Assembly (NCBI GenBank): GCA_963839175.1
Contig: CAWIUB010000035.1
Location: 1-64,000 of the forward strand
Origin: CAWIUB01 sp963839175
Lineage (GTDB): Bacteria; Actinomycetota; Actinomycetes; Mycobacteriales; Jatrophihabitantaceae
DNA length: 64,000 nucleotides
Direction of reading: 5' to 3'
Shown: positions 1 to 8,663 of the stretch, one piece after another
Layout of the letters: each line of letters opens with the position of its first letter
How positions within the stretch are numbered: the first letter of the stretch is position 1
Program-made: the position numbers and the translations under genes
The notes under the pieces: generated by a model
Databases searched by the model: none
What the model was told of the DNA's origin: nothing
What the model saw: only the letters and a program-made list of their open reading frames with translations

Positions 1-185
1 ATCTCATACATGGGGGGGCCTTGCCCTATCTTGCCCGCCTGTCGTGAACGATCCGGTACCGACACGCGCCCTGGGGGCGAAGAGTAGCGGACAGGTAGAT
101 GATCGTCGGGCCCGTGCGTAGCTCGCCCGGTAGCTTGGATCCGACCGCTGCAAGCCGACCGTCGACGCAAAGGCCCAGACGACAT

Positions 186-1802
186 ATGGCACAGACCGAT
201 CCGCCCGAGCAGCTCGTCACGACCCCGCCCGGTTCAGCTGCCGATGTTGGGTCGGAGCGTGCCGAGCGGCCTGCGTTCGCGCATCGCTGGTGGACGCTCG
301 CCGCGGTATGTCTGGGCACCTTCATGCTTCTGCTCGACATCACGATCGTGAACGTCGCGCTGCCGGACATCCAGCAGGATCTGCACAGCAGCTTCGCCGA
401 TCTGCAGTGGGTGGTCGATGCATACGCGCTGACCTTGGCGGCGACGCTGCTGACCAGTGGCTCGCTCGCCGACCTGTTCGGGCGCCGCCGGCTCTATCTC
501 ATCGGGTTGGGCCTGTTCACGCTGGCCTCGCTGCTGTGCGGCGTGGCCACGACCACCTTGTTCCTGCAGTTGGCCCGCGGCGCTCAAGGCGTCGGCGGCG
601 CCATCATGTTCGCCGTATCGCTGGCGCTGCTGGCCGACGCGTTCCGCGGAAAGGACCGCGGGGTCGCGTTCGGGGTGTGGGGTGCCATCACCGGTCTCGC
701 CGTCGCCGTCGGCCCGGTCGTCGGAGGCGTGCTGACCTCCGGGCTGTCCTGGCGGTGGATCTTCTTCGTCAACCTGCCCATCGGGCTCGCCGCGATCCTG
801 TTGACCTTCATGCGGGTACACGAGTCGCGCGATCCGCGCCCACGCCGACCTGACTGGCTGGGCTTCGTCACGTTCACGGCTGCGCTGTCGTTCCTGGTGT
901 TCGCGCTGATCAAGTCCACCGACCGCGGCTTCACCGATGGTCTCGTCCTGGGGTGCTTCGCCGCGGCGGCGGTCCTGCTCGTGGCCTTCCTCGCCGTCGA
1001 GTTCACCGGCCGGCATCCGATGTTCGACCTCAGCCTGTTCCGCAAGCCCACCTTCGCGGGCGGCTCGATCGCCGCCTTCGGCCTGTCCGCATCGATCTTC
1101 TCGATGCTGCTGTACCTGACTTTGTACCTGCAGGACGTCCTCGACTTCTCTGCCCTGCAGACAGGTCTGCGGCTGCTCACGGCGTCCGGCAGCATCCTGG
1201 TCGCCGCGACCCTCGCCGGCTGGCTCTCCTCGCGCGTACCGGTCCGGCTGCTGATCGGCCCAGGGCTGATCGTCGTCGGGGTCGGACTGTTGCTGATGCG
1301 CGGACTCGATGCGCAATCCGAGTGGACCCACTTGGTGCCGGGCCTCGTCGTCGCGGGCGTCGGTGTCGGGTTGATCAACCCGCCGCTGGCTTCGACTGCG
1401 ATCGGTGTCGTCGAGCCGCGTCGCGCCGGGATGGCGTCGGGCATCAACTCCACCTTCCGGCAAGTCGGCATCGCCACCGGGATCGCCCTGCTGGGCTCGC
1501 TGTTCGCCAGTCAGGCGCACAACGCCATCACCGCTCGGCTGGCCGCCCTCCCCGACGTGGCCAACCAGACTCGGCAGATCGCCACGGCGTTGACCAATGG
1601 GCAACTGGCCCACGCGCTCACAGGCCTGCCGCCGACCGCCCGAGCTCCGGTCGCCGCTGCGGCCCGATCCGCGTTCACCACCGCCCTCAACCACATTCTG
1701 CTCGTCGCCGCGTTCATCGCCATCGTCGCCGGCGTGCTCTCGCTGCTGCTCATCCGCACCCGAGACTTCGCGCCGCACGAGCCGCACGAGACCGCCGCCT
1801 GA
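186..1802 (+). CDS. MFS drug exporter, DHA2 (EmrB/QacA) family
   Basis: The 538-residue product should be a proton-driven multidrug efflux protein in the cytoplasmic membrane. It has the 14-helix DHA2 pattern. The helix 1 stretch (LLLDITIVNVALPDIQ) is typical of EmrB/QacA proteins, and motif A (LADLFGRRRLYLIG) follows helix 2 near residue 90. The motif C-like GPVVGG lies in helix 5. An in-frame ATG lies upstream at position 99, but the residues it adds are low-complexity and rich in Arg/Pro, so I chose the ATG at 186. The gene stands alone and ends 13 bases before the convergent HIT gene. Substrate unknown. Family confidence is high. Confidence 0.93.
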   Translation: MAQTDPPEQLVTTPPGSAADVGSERAERPAFAHRWWTLAAVCLGTFMLLLDITIVNVALPDIQQDLHSSFADLQWVVDAYALTLAATLLTSGSLADLFGRRRLYLIGLGLFTLASLLCGVATTTLFLQLARGAQGVGGAIMFAVSLALLADAFRGKDRGVAFGVWGAITGLAVAVGPVVGGVLTSGLSWRWIFFVNLPIGLAAILLTFMRVHESRDPRPRRPDWLGFVTFTAALSFLVFALIKSTDRGFTDGLVLGCFAAAAVLLVAFLAVEFTGRHPMFDLSLFRKPTFAGGSIAAFGLSASIFSMLLYLTLYLQDVLDFSALQTGLRLLTASGSILVAATLAGWLSSRVPVRLLIGPGLIVVGVGLLLMRGLDAQSEWTHLVPGLVVAGVGVGLINPPLASTAIGVVEPRRAGMASGINSTFRQVGIATGIALLGSLFASQAHNAITARLAALPDVANQTRQIATALTNGQLAHALTGLPPTARAPVAAAARSAFTTALNHILLVAAFIAIVAGVLSLLLIRTRDFAPHEPHETAA

Positions 1803-1815
1803 TCGGGCCGGGTTC

Positions 1816-2319
1816 TCAGTCCGCTCGCCCGGCTAGCAGCTTGCGAATCGTTGCGGCGGTCTCCCTCAGCCGCTGCGCGGGGATCGCGGGGAAATCCGTG
1901 CTGTAGAAGGCGGTCGCACCCGACGGAAGCTGCCTCTGTTCGAACTCGCCGCGCAGCAACGAGTCGTTCAGCGCGTCGCCGGGCACGTGCGGTGCCAAAT
2001 GGACGTGCAGGTGCGGGATGCTGCCGCCGAAGATATACACGTAGACCGACTCAGCGTCCGTCGCTTCCTGCAGCGTTGCGGTGCAGCGGGCGAGGACGTC
2101 TCCGAAGGTGGCCGCCTCGGCACCGGCGAGGTCGGTCACGTGCGGGATGTGGCGCTTCGGCTCCAGGTAGGAGAAGCCAGATGTGGGATCGCCCGGGCCG
2201 ACGCTCGTGGTCAAGCGCCATAGCTCGTCTTCCCACACCTGCTCGCGGTACATGTCGGCATCGCCGGCCGGGCCGGCACACAGCGGACAGCCCTTGTAGG
2301 GACTGGCATCGTCGGACAC
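1816..2319 (-). CDS. HIT family nucleotide hydrolase/transferase
   Basis: The 167-residue product belongs to the histidine triad superfamily, soluble enzymes that hydrolyse or transfer nucleotidyl groups. The catalytic motif HLHVHLAP is at residues 103-110 (His103, His105, His107). An N-terminal CPLC pair (Cys11, Cys14) resembles the zinc-binding pair found in some HIT proteins. I chose the GTG at 2319 because it lies just before the first conserved residues; the longer open frame upstream is antisense to the HNH gene. Substrate not predictable. Confidence 0.9.
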   Translation of the reverse strand: MSDDASPYKGCPLCAGPAGDADMYREQVWEDELWRLTTSVGPGDPTSGFSYLEPKRHIPHVTDLAGAEAATFGDVLARCTATLQEATDAESVYVYIFGGSIPHLHVHLAPHVPGDALNDSLLRGEFEQRQLPSGATAFYSTDFPAIPAQRLRETAATIRKLLAGRAD

Positions 2320-2339
2320 GCCCCACCGTAGCCCGTCCC

Positions 2340-3725
2340 TCAGAAGGGTGCTGGGTCGACGTCTTCGGTCTGGGCGGGTTGCGGCGGTGGTGGGTTGGGA
2401 TGGCTGGGGGTGTGGCTGTGGTAGGTGTGGCCGGTGGGGCTGGTCCAGGTGTAGCCGCCGGTCGGGTCGCGCTGCACCTGCCAGCCGTGTTCGTCCTTGA
2501 CCGCGTGATGCCGCGGGCACAGGGGTGCGATGTTCTGCTGGCTGGTCGGCCCGCCGTCGACGTGGCGGATCCGGTGGTCGAGGTCGCAGTGGGGCGCGGG
2601 CCGCTGGCAGTGCGGGAATCCACATGTCTTGTCCCGGGCGATGACGAACCGGCGTAGGTCCGCGGGCGGGCGGTAGGTGTGTTGCCCGTAGTCGATGAGG
2701 TCCCCGGTCACCGGGTCGAGCACCAGCCGCCGCCAGGTGCCGGTCTGATCGGCTGCCATGCGCCGGGCCAGCTCAGCGGTGATCGGGCCGTGCCCACCGA
2801 GTTCGGCGGGATGCTCATCCAGACCGAGCAACGTGGACAGCGCGATGGTGACCTGCACGTTCGGCCGCAGCCCCTGCGACCGGGGCAGCAGCGGGTCGTG
2901 CAACGCGGCCACCCCCAGGTCGACCAGCGCGTCGGCGCGGCGCTGCTCCGCGGTGCGCGGGTCGTCCTCGGAGGTGACCGAGGCCAGCGCGTCGACCGCG
3001 GCCATCAGCCCGGCCGCCCCCTCGGCCGGCAGCAGCGCCCAGATGCTGGCCATGCCGTCCTCGGCCGGGGTATGCCGCACACACCGGTCACCCAACGCCC
3101 GCTGATGCCGCTGCTCGGCCGACGCCGGGTCGGCGGCCAGCACCGCCCGGCGCACGCTGGCCCGGAACTCACCCACGCTCTGCCGCCCGGCCCGGGGCAG
3201 CACCCGGGCCTCTACCACCGCCGCCGCCGTCTCGTCCAGGACCGCGACCGCCTCGGCCAGCGCCCGGGCGTGCCAGTACGTGATCTCCCCGGCCTCCAAC
3301 ATCGCCAGGGTGTCCGGCAGCCGGTCCCGTAACGCGCTGGCGACCGCCAGCCGCGCCTGCGCGGTCAGACCCGCCAGGCGCAGCGCGCAGCCCACGCTCT
3401 CCCGAGCCAGATTCCGGTCCTGCTGCTGCCCCGGCCGGCCACCACACGGTGTCTGCCTGTCGATATCGGCCAGCACCCGCTGCTGCAGGCCCTGCAACCA
3501 GCCGATCTGCCGCTCCAACGCGGCCAGCACATCAACCCGCCCGGCATCGTCCAACCGGGCGAGGTCCACCGCGGCCAGCGCCGCCACCACCCCGGCACCC
3601 GCTTGGGTGAGCGCCAGTGCAGCCGCGGCGTCGTTGGGGCGGGTGACCGCATCGAACCCGGTCACCCCGGCCGGCTCGTCCAGCCAGGCCGGCGGCTCCC
3701 GGCCGACCCACCCGTCATCGAACAT
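2340..3725 (-). CDS. DUF222 (13E12-repeat) HNH endonuclease-like protein
   Basis: The 461-residue protein has the actinobacterial two-part layout: an N-terminal helical DUF222/13E12 region and a C-terminal HNH nuclease fold. The HNH part runs from about residue 368 (CGFPHC, possible zinc ligands) through DLDH (381-384) and Asn398 to CPRHH (403-407). Such genes are multicopy and variable in actinobacterial genomes; their role is unproven. The ATG at 3725 was chosen because upstream in-frame sequence is not protein-like. A second, heavily frameshifted member lies at 55829-57135. Family assignment strong, function weak. Confidence 0.9.
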   Translation of the reverse strand: MFDDGWVGREPPAWLDEPAGVTGFDAVTRPNDAAAALALTQAGAGVVAALAAVDLARLDDAGRVDVLAALERQIGWLQGLQQRVLADIDRQTPCGGRPGQQQDRNLARESVGCALRLAGLTAQARLAVASALRDRLPDTLAMLEAGEITYWHARALAEAVAVLDETAAAVVEARVLPRAGRQSVGEFRASVRRAVLAADPASAEQRHQRALGDRCVRHTPAEDGMASIWALLPAEGAAGLMAAVDALASVTSEDDPRTAEQRRADALVDLGVAALHDPLLPRSQGLRPNVQVTIALSTLLGLDEHPAELGGHGPITAELARRMAADQTGTWRRLVLDPVTGDLIDYGQHTYRPPADLRRFVIARDKTCGFPHCQRPAPHCDLDHRIRHVDGGPTSQQNIAPLCPRHHAVKDEHGWQVQRDPTGGYTWTSPTGHTYHSHTPSHPNPPPPQPAQTEDVDPAPF

Positions 3726-3882
3726 ACGTACGAGTCTACCCGACCTGAACAGGTCCTGTCGAGAGAGAATCAGCCTATTCTTGCCGGATTTCTCAGCGCG
3801 CCGCTGCGGAATCGGCCACGTGCGGACGCGCCTGACGAACCTCGGCGGAGCCAGCGCTCGAGGTGACGGAACCGAACAGGCG

Positions 3883-4084
3883 ATCACCCGAGCAAAGCAG
3901 CGCAGACGTTCTCAGGACAGGGCTACGACCTCGTCACGACGTTTCGACTGCCTGCACGGTTCGACCGCCTGCACGACATGGGCGACCCACACGGCGCGGC
4001 CACATCCGGCAGGCGCTGGCGCCGCACGGCACCTGGCTGATCGTCGAGCCGTTTGCAGGTGACACGCTCGCCGAGAACCTCAAC
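3883..4084 (+). pseudogene. Relic of a SAM-dependent methyltransferase (C-terminal part)
   Basis: Pieces typical of one methyltransferase family appear in order but not in one frame. First comes GYDLVTTF, then FDRLHDMGDP, then after a frame change near 4000 HIRQALAPHGTWLIVEPFAGD followed by LAENLN. There is no start region and no C-terminus. A tandem near-duplicate of about 17 bases (3943-3959 and 3960-3976) sits inside the FDxLHDMGDP motif. The remnant lies between the divergent HNH gene and a small hypothetical gene. I read it as a dead gene fragment; similarity is from memory of the family, not a search. Confidence 0.65.
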
Positions 4085-4336
4085 CGTTCAACCTCGTCAT
4101 CGAAGCCAGGCCATGGCGATCGACGCCCCGTAGCCGCCGTTCGCTCGGCGTGTCTTCTGCTGCGGGGCCCAGACGGACGGCTGCGTGAACTTCGATCGTT
4201 TGCGATCCCGTGCCCTCGCCGCAACACGGTCGAATTGTCTGTGCCCGACGCTTCCACTTTGACTTCCGTGAGCAAACTCGCCAGCCGAGTGTATTCCCGG
4301 GCCGGGTGGCGTGTTCTTCACCTAGGGGGGTGCCAG

Positions 4337-4636
4337 ATGCACATTGTTGACCACGTTCACTCCGATTCGCGTACTCGGGTGGATCTCCGCAGTGGAGAGG
4401 CCATCGTGTACGTGAACGGGCTGAGGGTCGCCGAACTGAACCATGACGAGGCGACCGTCCTGTCCAACCAGTTGTATGAGGCTGGCTGGGAGCTGGCGAT
4501 GCGGGACGCGCCGACGGCTGACCTGCCGCCCAAGTTGTATGCAACGCAAGAACGGTTCCACCCGCATCTGCTCGACCCGAAACATTCGGGCCAACGTCGC
4601 GGATGGCGGGGACCGGAGGGGCACTCCGGCGGCTGA
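4337..4636 (+). CDS. Hypothetical protein, 99 residues
   Basis: Not recognised. The ATG at 4337 is preceded by a purine-rich GGGGGG run about 7 bases upstream, a plausible ribosome-binding site. The same frame is open much further upstream, but that part crosses the methyltransferase relic. The product begins MHIVDHVHSD and has a short predicted beta segment (AIVYVNGLRVAELN) followed by an amphipathic helix. No signal peptide or membrane segment is visible. It ends about 50 bases before the next gene. Confidence 0.55.
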   Translation: MHIVDHVHSDSRTRVDLRSGEAIVYVNGLRVAELNHDEATVLSNQLYEAGWELAMRDAPTADLPPKLYATQERFHPHLLDPKHSGQRRGWRGPEGHSGG

Positions 4637-4689
4637 GCGGCTCGAGCACATGTCTCTGCGATGCCGACATTCGGGTGCAGGATGATCGG

Positions 4690-5544
4690 GTGCCTGCTCG
4701 CGACCTGCTGCGTAATGCCGTCGAGGAGCTCTATTCGTGCGACCCGGACGAGTTCATGGCGCGTCGCACGAGTCTTGCGGCTGAGGCGCGGCAGTCAGGG
4801 GACGCGTCGGTGGCAAAGCAGATCGCCGGGCTGCGGAAGCCGACCCGGTCGGCGTGGATCGTCAACCAGCTCGTTCGCTCCAGATCCGGTGTGCCGGCCG
4901 AGCTGGCCGACCTGGGCGACGAGTTGCGCGCCGCGGAAAGGGCGCTGGACGGCGGGAGGATCCGCGCGCTGTCCGTTCGGAGACGTCAGCTGATCGACGC
5001 CTTGGTCCGTCAGGCCTTCCAGGTCAGCACTCAGCGGTCACCATCGGCAACGCTCCGGGACGAGGTGATCGCTACTCTCGGTGCCGCGATAGCCGACCCG
5101 CAGGTCGCCGAGCAGCTGCAAGCGGGAACGTTGCTTCGACCCGCCCGCTGGGACGGTTTCGGCGCCGACGCGACACCTGCACTGACTCTCGTTCCTGCAC
5201 CCACGGGTGGGCCTCGCACCTCGGCGGGGAAGTCGGCGGAGAAGCCGGCGCGCGCCAAGACCCCCGGGAGGACGACAGCCGTCGAGGCTGCCGCTGCAGC
5301 GAAAGCCGAACAGGAACGCCGTCGACACGAAGTCATCACCGAGGCCGAGCAGGCGGTGGCCGCTGCCGACAACGCTGCGCAGGTAGCCATGGAAGCTGAG
5401 CAAGAGCAGCAACAAGCCGTCCGATTAGTGGAGGAGCAGCTGGCCGACGCCCGTCGGCACCTCGACGGTGCCAGCCGCGAGGCGCGCCGGGCAAGAGTGG
5501 AGCAGCGCAAGGCGCACCAGGCACTCGGGCGGTTACGAAGGTAG
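4690..5544 (+). CDS. Conserved actinobacterial protein with long C-terminal coiled coil
   Basis: The 284-residue product resembles uncharacterised actinobacterial proteins with an N-terminal ELY..P.EF..R motif and a KQIAGLRKPTRSAWIVNQL segment (roughly residues 45-65). The last 90 residues are almost all Ala/Glu/Gln/Arg and should form a charged coiled coil. GTG at 4690 is preferred because AGGA lies about 7 bases upstream; GTG at 4675 is the alternative. No enzymatic motif, signal or membrane helix. Function unknown; a structural or nucleic-acid-associated role would be speculation. Confidence 0.8.
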   Translation: MPARDLLRNAVEELYSCDPDEFMARRTSLAAEARQSGDASVAKQIAGLRKPTRSAWIVNQLVRSRSGVPAELADLGDELRAAERALDGGRIRALSVRRRQLIDALVRQAFQVSTQRSPSATLRDEVIATLGAAIADPQVAEQLQAGTLLRPARWDGFGADATPALTLVPAPTGGPRTSAGKSAEKPARAKTPGRTTAVEAAAAAKAEQERRRHEVITEAEQAVAAADNAAQVAMEAEQEQQQAVRLVEEQLADARRHLDGASREARRARVEQRKAHQALGRLRR

Positions 5545-5603
5545 CGCCTCATCACGGGTGGGAGGCTGGCGTCCGTGGGTGCTGTCGCGGCGCGGCCGTC
5601 ACG

Positions 5604-6017
5604 ATGAGCGGCGGGCTGTACGCGGCGATGCTGGCCGGACGTCTGCTGGCGAGCCGGCTCGCGCGGCAGGTCTCGCCCGAGCGGCTGCTCACCGGTGCTC
5701 TGGCGATCACCTTGGCGGGCCTGCTCACGCTGCTCGGCGCCCGCGGCGCGGTAGCGGCCGCCGTTGCCGTGGCCATCGTCGGGGTTGGGCTCGGCCCGAC
5801 CTTTCCGCTGACCGGTGCGCTGGACGTGGCGGCAAACTCCGCCCGGTCGACCTCGGCCATGTCCCACATGCTGGTGACAGCGTCGCTGGGCCAGATCCCG
5901 GGTCCATTGATCATCGGCGTGATCGCGTCGGCGACCACTCTGCGCGCGGGCCTGCTTGTCACGTTTCCGCTGGCCGCGGTCGCCGCCGTGGCCCTATCCC
6001 GCCACGCTCGCCGATAA
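5604..6017 (+). pseudogene. C-terminal fragment of an MFS transporter
   Basis: The 137-residue frame encodes only about four to five membrane helices resembling the last third of a 12-helix MFS protein, including GRLLASRL after the first segment and GLGPTFPLTGA in the middle. The N-terminal two thirds are absent: upstream is the end of the coiled-coil gene with no further transporter-like sequence. A 5'-truncated remnant is the simplest reading. Its reading frame is intact, so expression of a small membrane peptide cannot be excluded. Confidence 0.7.
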
Positions 6018-6062
6018 CGACGATTCGATGCCCTTGCGCCGGGCGGCCGCGGCTCCCATGGT

Positions 6063-6521
6063 GTGCCTATGACTCTCTCGCTGCGCAGCCCGGCGTTCGA
6101 CGAAGGCGGAACGATTCCGGCGCGGTTCAGTCACGCCGAGGGAGATCTGTCCCCGCACTTGAGCTGGGACGGCGTGCCCGAGGGCACCGTCGAGTTGGTG
6201 CTGCTCGTCGACGACCCGGATGCCCCGATCGAGGGCAGCTTCGTGCATTGGGTCGTCAGCGGCCTCGATCCGGCTCGGGCCGAGCTCGCAGAAGGCGAGA
6301 CGCCTTCCGAGGCCACGCTCGCAGCCAACGGCTTCGGGAAGCTGGGTTACCTCGGTCCCGCGCCGCCACCCGGCCACGGCCCACACCGCTACGTGTTCCG
6401 GCTGCTCGCCGTCGACCGGCCGGTGACGCTGCCCGAAGGATCCAGCTATCAGCAGGTCGAGGCCGCCACGGCTGGTCACGTCCTGGCCGAGGCCCGGCTG
6501 ATCGGCAGCTACCAGCAGTGA
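6063..6521 (+). CDS. YbhB/YbcL family PEBP (Raf-kinase-inhibitor-like) protein
   Basis: The 152-residue protein is a bacterial phosphatidylethanolamine-binding-protein homologue. Family marks are the N-terminal SPAFDEGGTIP segment, the DDPDAP loop near residue 50 followed by FVHWVVSGLD, and the GPHRYVFRLLAVD strand near residue 110. No signal peptide, so cytoplasmic. Start GTG at 6063. Its cellular role in bacteria is unsettled. It is convergent with the next gene, leaving only 2 bases between stops. Confidence 0.93.
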   Translation: MPMTLSLRSPAFDEGGTIPARFSHAEGDLSPHLSWDGVPEGTVELVLLVDDPDAPIEGSFVHWVVSGLDPARAELAEGETPSEATLAANGFGKLGYLGPAPPPGHGPHRYVFRLLAVDRPVTLPEGSSYQQVEAATAGHVLAEARLIGSYQQ

Positions 6522-6523
6522 GA

Positions 6524-6781
6524 TCAGTCCGGGACGCGCGGCGTTCCGGCGTCGTCGGGTAGTGCGGTGCGCGACGCCGGGTGCTCGATGAGGGCGAGTA
6601 CCCGGTTGGCCATGAAACGGGCGGTACGCACCGCGGTCGCGCCACGTGTCAGTTCGGTTACCTCGACGATGCCGCGGCCATGGGTGACCTCGACGCGTCG
6701 GCCTGCGCGGGTGGCCTGGATCTCGTAGGTGCGGGTCGTCCCACCGGCGTCGATCACGATCTCGACGCGGTCGCCCTTCAT
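6524..6781 (-). CDS. Small conserved-looking protein, 85 residues
   Basis: Not recognised. The product begins MKGDRVEIVIDAGG and looks beta-rich for its first 40 residues (VEIVIDAGGTTRTYEIQATRA split over two strands), then has a helix with FMANRVLALIEHP. The ATG at 6781 follows a GGGGGC run that could bind the ribosome. The start overlaps the TGA of a short upstream frame (ATGA arrangement at 6778-6781), which suggests translational coupling to a gene now interrupted. Cytoplasmic. Function unknown. Confidence 0.65.
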   Translation of the reverse strand: MKGDRVEIVIDAGGTTRTYEIQATRAGRRVEVTHGRGIVEVTELTRGATAVRTARFMANRVLALIEHPASRTALPDDAGTPRVPD

Positions 6782-6876
6782 CCCAGCCCCCTCATCGGAG
6801 TCTCGGTGCCACGCAGCCATTGTTTCAGGTCCGAACGCAGTTCCTGTTGTGGATCTTCCTGCACCCCGTGCGTCAT
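6778..6876 (-). pseudogene. Short 3' gene remnant coupled to the 85-residue gene
   Basis: A 32-residue frame (MTHGVQEDPQQELRSDLKQW, then 12 more residues) ends with a TGA that overlaps the start codon of the downstream gene. Its 5' side abuts the MITE-like element whose boundary is at 6878. The coupling suggests that a longer gene once occupied this position and lost its 5' part or was split by the insertion. Evidence is limited to the overlap and the position; it may also be chance. Confidence 0.3.
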
Positions 6877-6877
6877 C

Positions 6878-7040
6878 GGAGCCTGTTGCATAATCGACGC
6901 GCGGCCGGGCCGTCTGCTGAGCGTGAAGCTCCCAAGTCGTCGCAGCCGACCGAATGCGATACGACCGACCAAATCTGCCTCGCCCCAACTGCGAACTCTC
7001 GGTCCCGCAGTCGGCGTTCGGCCATTTTGCAACAGGCTCC
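6878..7040. mobile_element. MITE-like element, 163 bp, with 17-bp terminal inverted repeats
   Basis: The left end GGAGCCTGTTGCATAAT (6878-6894) and the right end ATTTTGCAACAGGCTCC (7024-7040) are inverted repeats that differ at one position. A 3-base direct repeat ATC flanks both sides (6875-6877 and 7041-7043), consistent with a target-site duplication. The 129-base interior has no transposase frame. Ends starting GGAGCCTGTTGCA resemble IS5-type termini in my recollection, so a parent insertion sequence elsewhere in the genome could mobilise it. It lies between short hypothetical frames. Confidence 0.75.
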
Positions 7041-7206
7041 ATCGAGTGCCCGGCGCAGAGAAGATCCACGCTGCCCTTCCGTGCACAGGGCTTCAGCAAC
7101 GCGAGGCGCGGCTGGCCATTCGTCCAGGCCAGTAGTTCCTAAAGCCGGTCGCTCGCCATCACTTCGGGGTCGCACTGGAAGATGGACGACGTAATGGGCA
7201 AGGATT

Positions 7207-7386
7207 ATGGGAATGGACCACACCATCACCATCGTCGAGACCGGCGAGGGCCGCGCTCACGCGGTGTGCTCGTGTGGCTGGCGCAGCCCCGTGTTCGGCG
7301 CTGACAAGTCGGAGGGAACGATGGACGCGCTGCAGCAGGCAGTCGACGCCGGCGACCTGCATGTGTGGGAGGCGTCGCTCCAGTAG
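7207..7386 (+). CDS. Small protein with CSCGWRS motif, 59 residues
   Basis: An AAGGA ribosome site lies about 3 bases before the ATG at 7207. The product (MGMDHTITIVETGEGRAHAV, then CSCGWRSPVFG and a C-terminal helix with AVDAGDLHVWE) resembles short actinobacterial proteins with a beta-hairpin, a Cys-x-Cys-Gly-Trp turn and a following helix. The two cysteines may bind a metal. It overlaps the 3' end of the opposite-strand FAD reductase by 130 bases. It is a good candidate real gene because the reductase tail there is low-quality sequence. Function unknown. Confidence 0.6.
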   Translation: MGMDHTITIVETGEGRAHAVCSCGWRSPVFGADKSEGTMDALQQAVDAGDLHVWEASLQ

Positions 7387-8627
7387 TCCGCGAACCACCT
7401 GTTCGTCCGGCTGCGGGCCGCGCCGAGGGCGACCAGCCGACCGACGAGCGCCGCGATAGTGCGATGCCGGCTGGGCCGGGCGCCACGGACCAGGTCGTTC
7501 CAGTACAGCGCCCAGGCTCCGGCCAAGGCACTGCGCAGCGGCGGAGTGGTGAGCGCCCGCCCGGTGATGGAGACCGCCCGCGGGTGGTGCACGATGCCGG
7601 ACTGGACGGCTGCGTTGATCCGGTGGTGGTCGGTGGACGCCTGCAGCGAGGCTCGGTAGTGGCCGGCTGCGCGGGCGGGGCCGGCGTCGAGAATCGCGGA
7701 CGCCGCGGCCATGCCGCTGGCAATCGCCTGGGCGATCCCCTCACCTTGCAACGGATTGATCAATCCCGCGGCGTCGCCGACGAGCAGCACGTTGCCTCGA
7801 GCGGGGACGGTGCCGACGAGCCCCATCTTCAGCCAGCCGCCCAGCCGGTCCGCCGGGGCCGTACCGAGCTTCCCCGGCAGCAACCCGAGCCGGGCGAGAT
7901 GCTCGAGGAAGGCGGGCAGCCGCTCTCCCGCCTGGCGAACGGCCGTGCGGTCTGCGCCGACCGCGAGCCCTAGCCCGACGTTCGCCCTGCCGTCAGGGGT
8001 GGGGAAGATCCACCCGTAGCCGGGGAAGACCTGCCAGCTCGCGGGCTCCCAGAGCAGGATCTGGGGCAGCTGAACCAGCGCGTCAATGTAGCAGCGCAGC
8101 GCGAAGCCCCACAGCGCCCGTCGCGGATCGATCAGCCCGGCCGCCTCAGCCACCGCGCTCGTGGCGCCGTCCGCCCCAATCACCACGTCCGCAGACAACT
8201 CACCATGGGCGGCCAGCCGCACACCGGTCGGCGTTGGTGGTTGGCCGACCAGCCCGGTGACCCGATCCTGGAACGCGCACGCCCCCGCGCCGACAGCAGC
8301 CTCGAATAGCCGGGCGTCGAAGGTGTGCCGAGGGATGGCCAGCCCGTGATCCGGGTAGTCGACCCCGGCCCGCGCCGGCAGCAGCGCCCGGCGACCGGAC
8401 GGGCCGACGAGCACCATGTCGCCGACCGGCTGCCCGTCCGGCATCGGCAGGCCGAGGTCGGCGAGCAGCTGGACGCCACGCGGCCCGACCAGGTCGCCAC
8501 AGGCCTTGTCACGCGGGAACGCACGGCGATCCACCAGGGCTATACGCGCCCCGGCCCGAGCCAGCCGCAGAGCCGCCGTGCTGCCCGCCGGCCCGGCGCC
8601 TACGATGACGGCGTCGAACCGGGGCAC
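7257..8627 (-). CDS. Geranylgeranyl-reductase family FAD-dependent oxidoreductase
   Basis: The product, 456 residues from GTG at 8627, carries the Rossmann FAD motif VGAGPAGSTAALRLA at the N-terminus, the RRAFPRDKACGD segment typical of the family, and a second FAD motif (LLVGDAAGLINPLQGEGI). Family members reduce double bonds of prenyl chains, for example archaeal-type lipids, chlorophyll side chain or menaquinone (MenJ). It is divergent from a UbiE-type methyltransferase, 36 bases apart. The last 40 or so residues (after NRWFADYWSDA) are antisense to a small gene and do not look conserved; the original stop may have been lost. Confidence 0.88.
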   Translation of the reverse strand: MPRFDAVIVGAGPAGSTAALRLARAGARIALVDRRAFPRDKACGDLVGPRGVQLLADLGLPMPDGQPVGDMVLVGPSGRRALLPARAGVDYPDHGLAIPRHTFDARLFEAAVGAGACAFQDRVTGLVGQPPTPTGVRLAAHGELSADVVIGADGATSAVAEAAGLIDPRRALWGFALRCYIDALVQLPQILLWEPASWQVFPGYGWIFPTPDGRANVGLGLAVGADRTAVRQAGERLPAFLEHLARLGLLPGKLGTAPADRLGGWLKMGLVGTVPARGNVLLVGDAAGLINPLQGEGIAQAIASGMAAASAILDAGPARAAGHYRASLQASTDHHRINAAVQSGIVHHPRAVSITGRALTTPPLRSALAGAWALYWNDLVRGARPSRHRTIAALVGRLVALGAARSRTNRWFADYWSDASHTCRSPASTACCSASIVPSDLSAPNTGLRQPHEHTA

Positions 8628-8663
8628 GGTGGGCTGCCCTGCAGCGAGCGGGCGGAGATCGAG

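Noticed and set aside
49..234. Frames near the left edge and the N-terminal extension of the MFS gene
   Set aside because: Low-complexity Arg/Pro/Ser content and no conserved residues before position 186.
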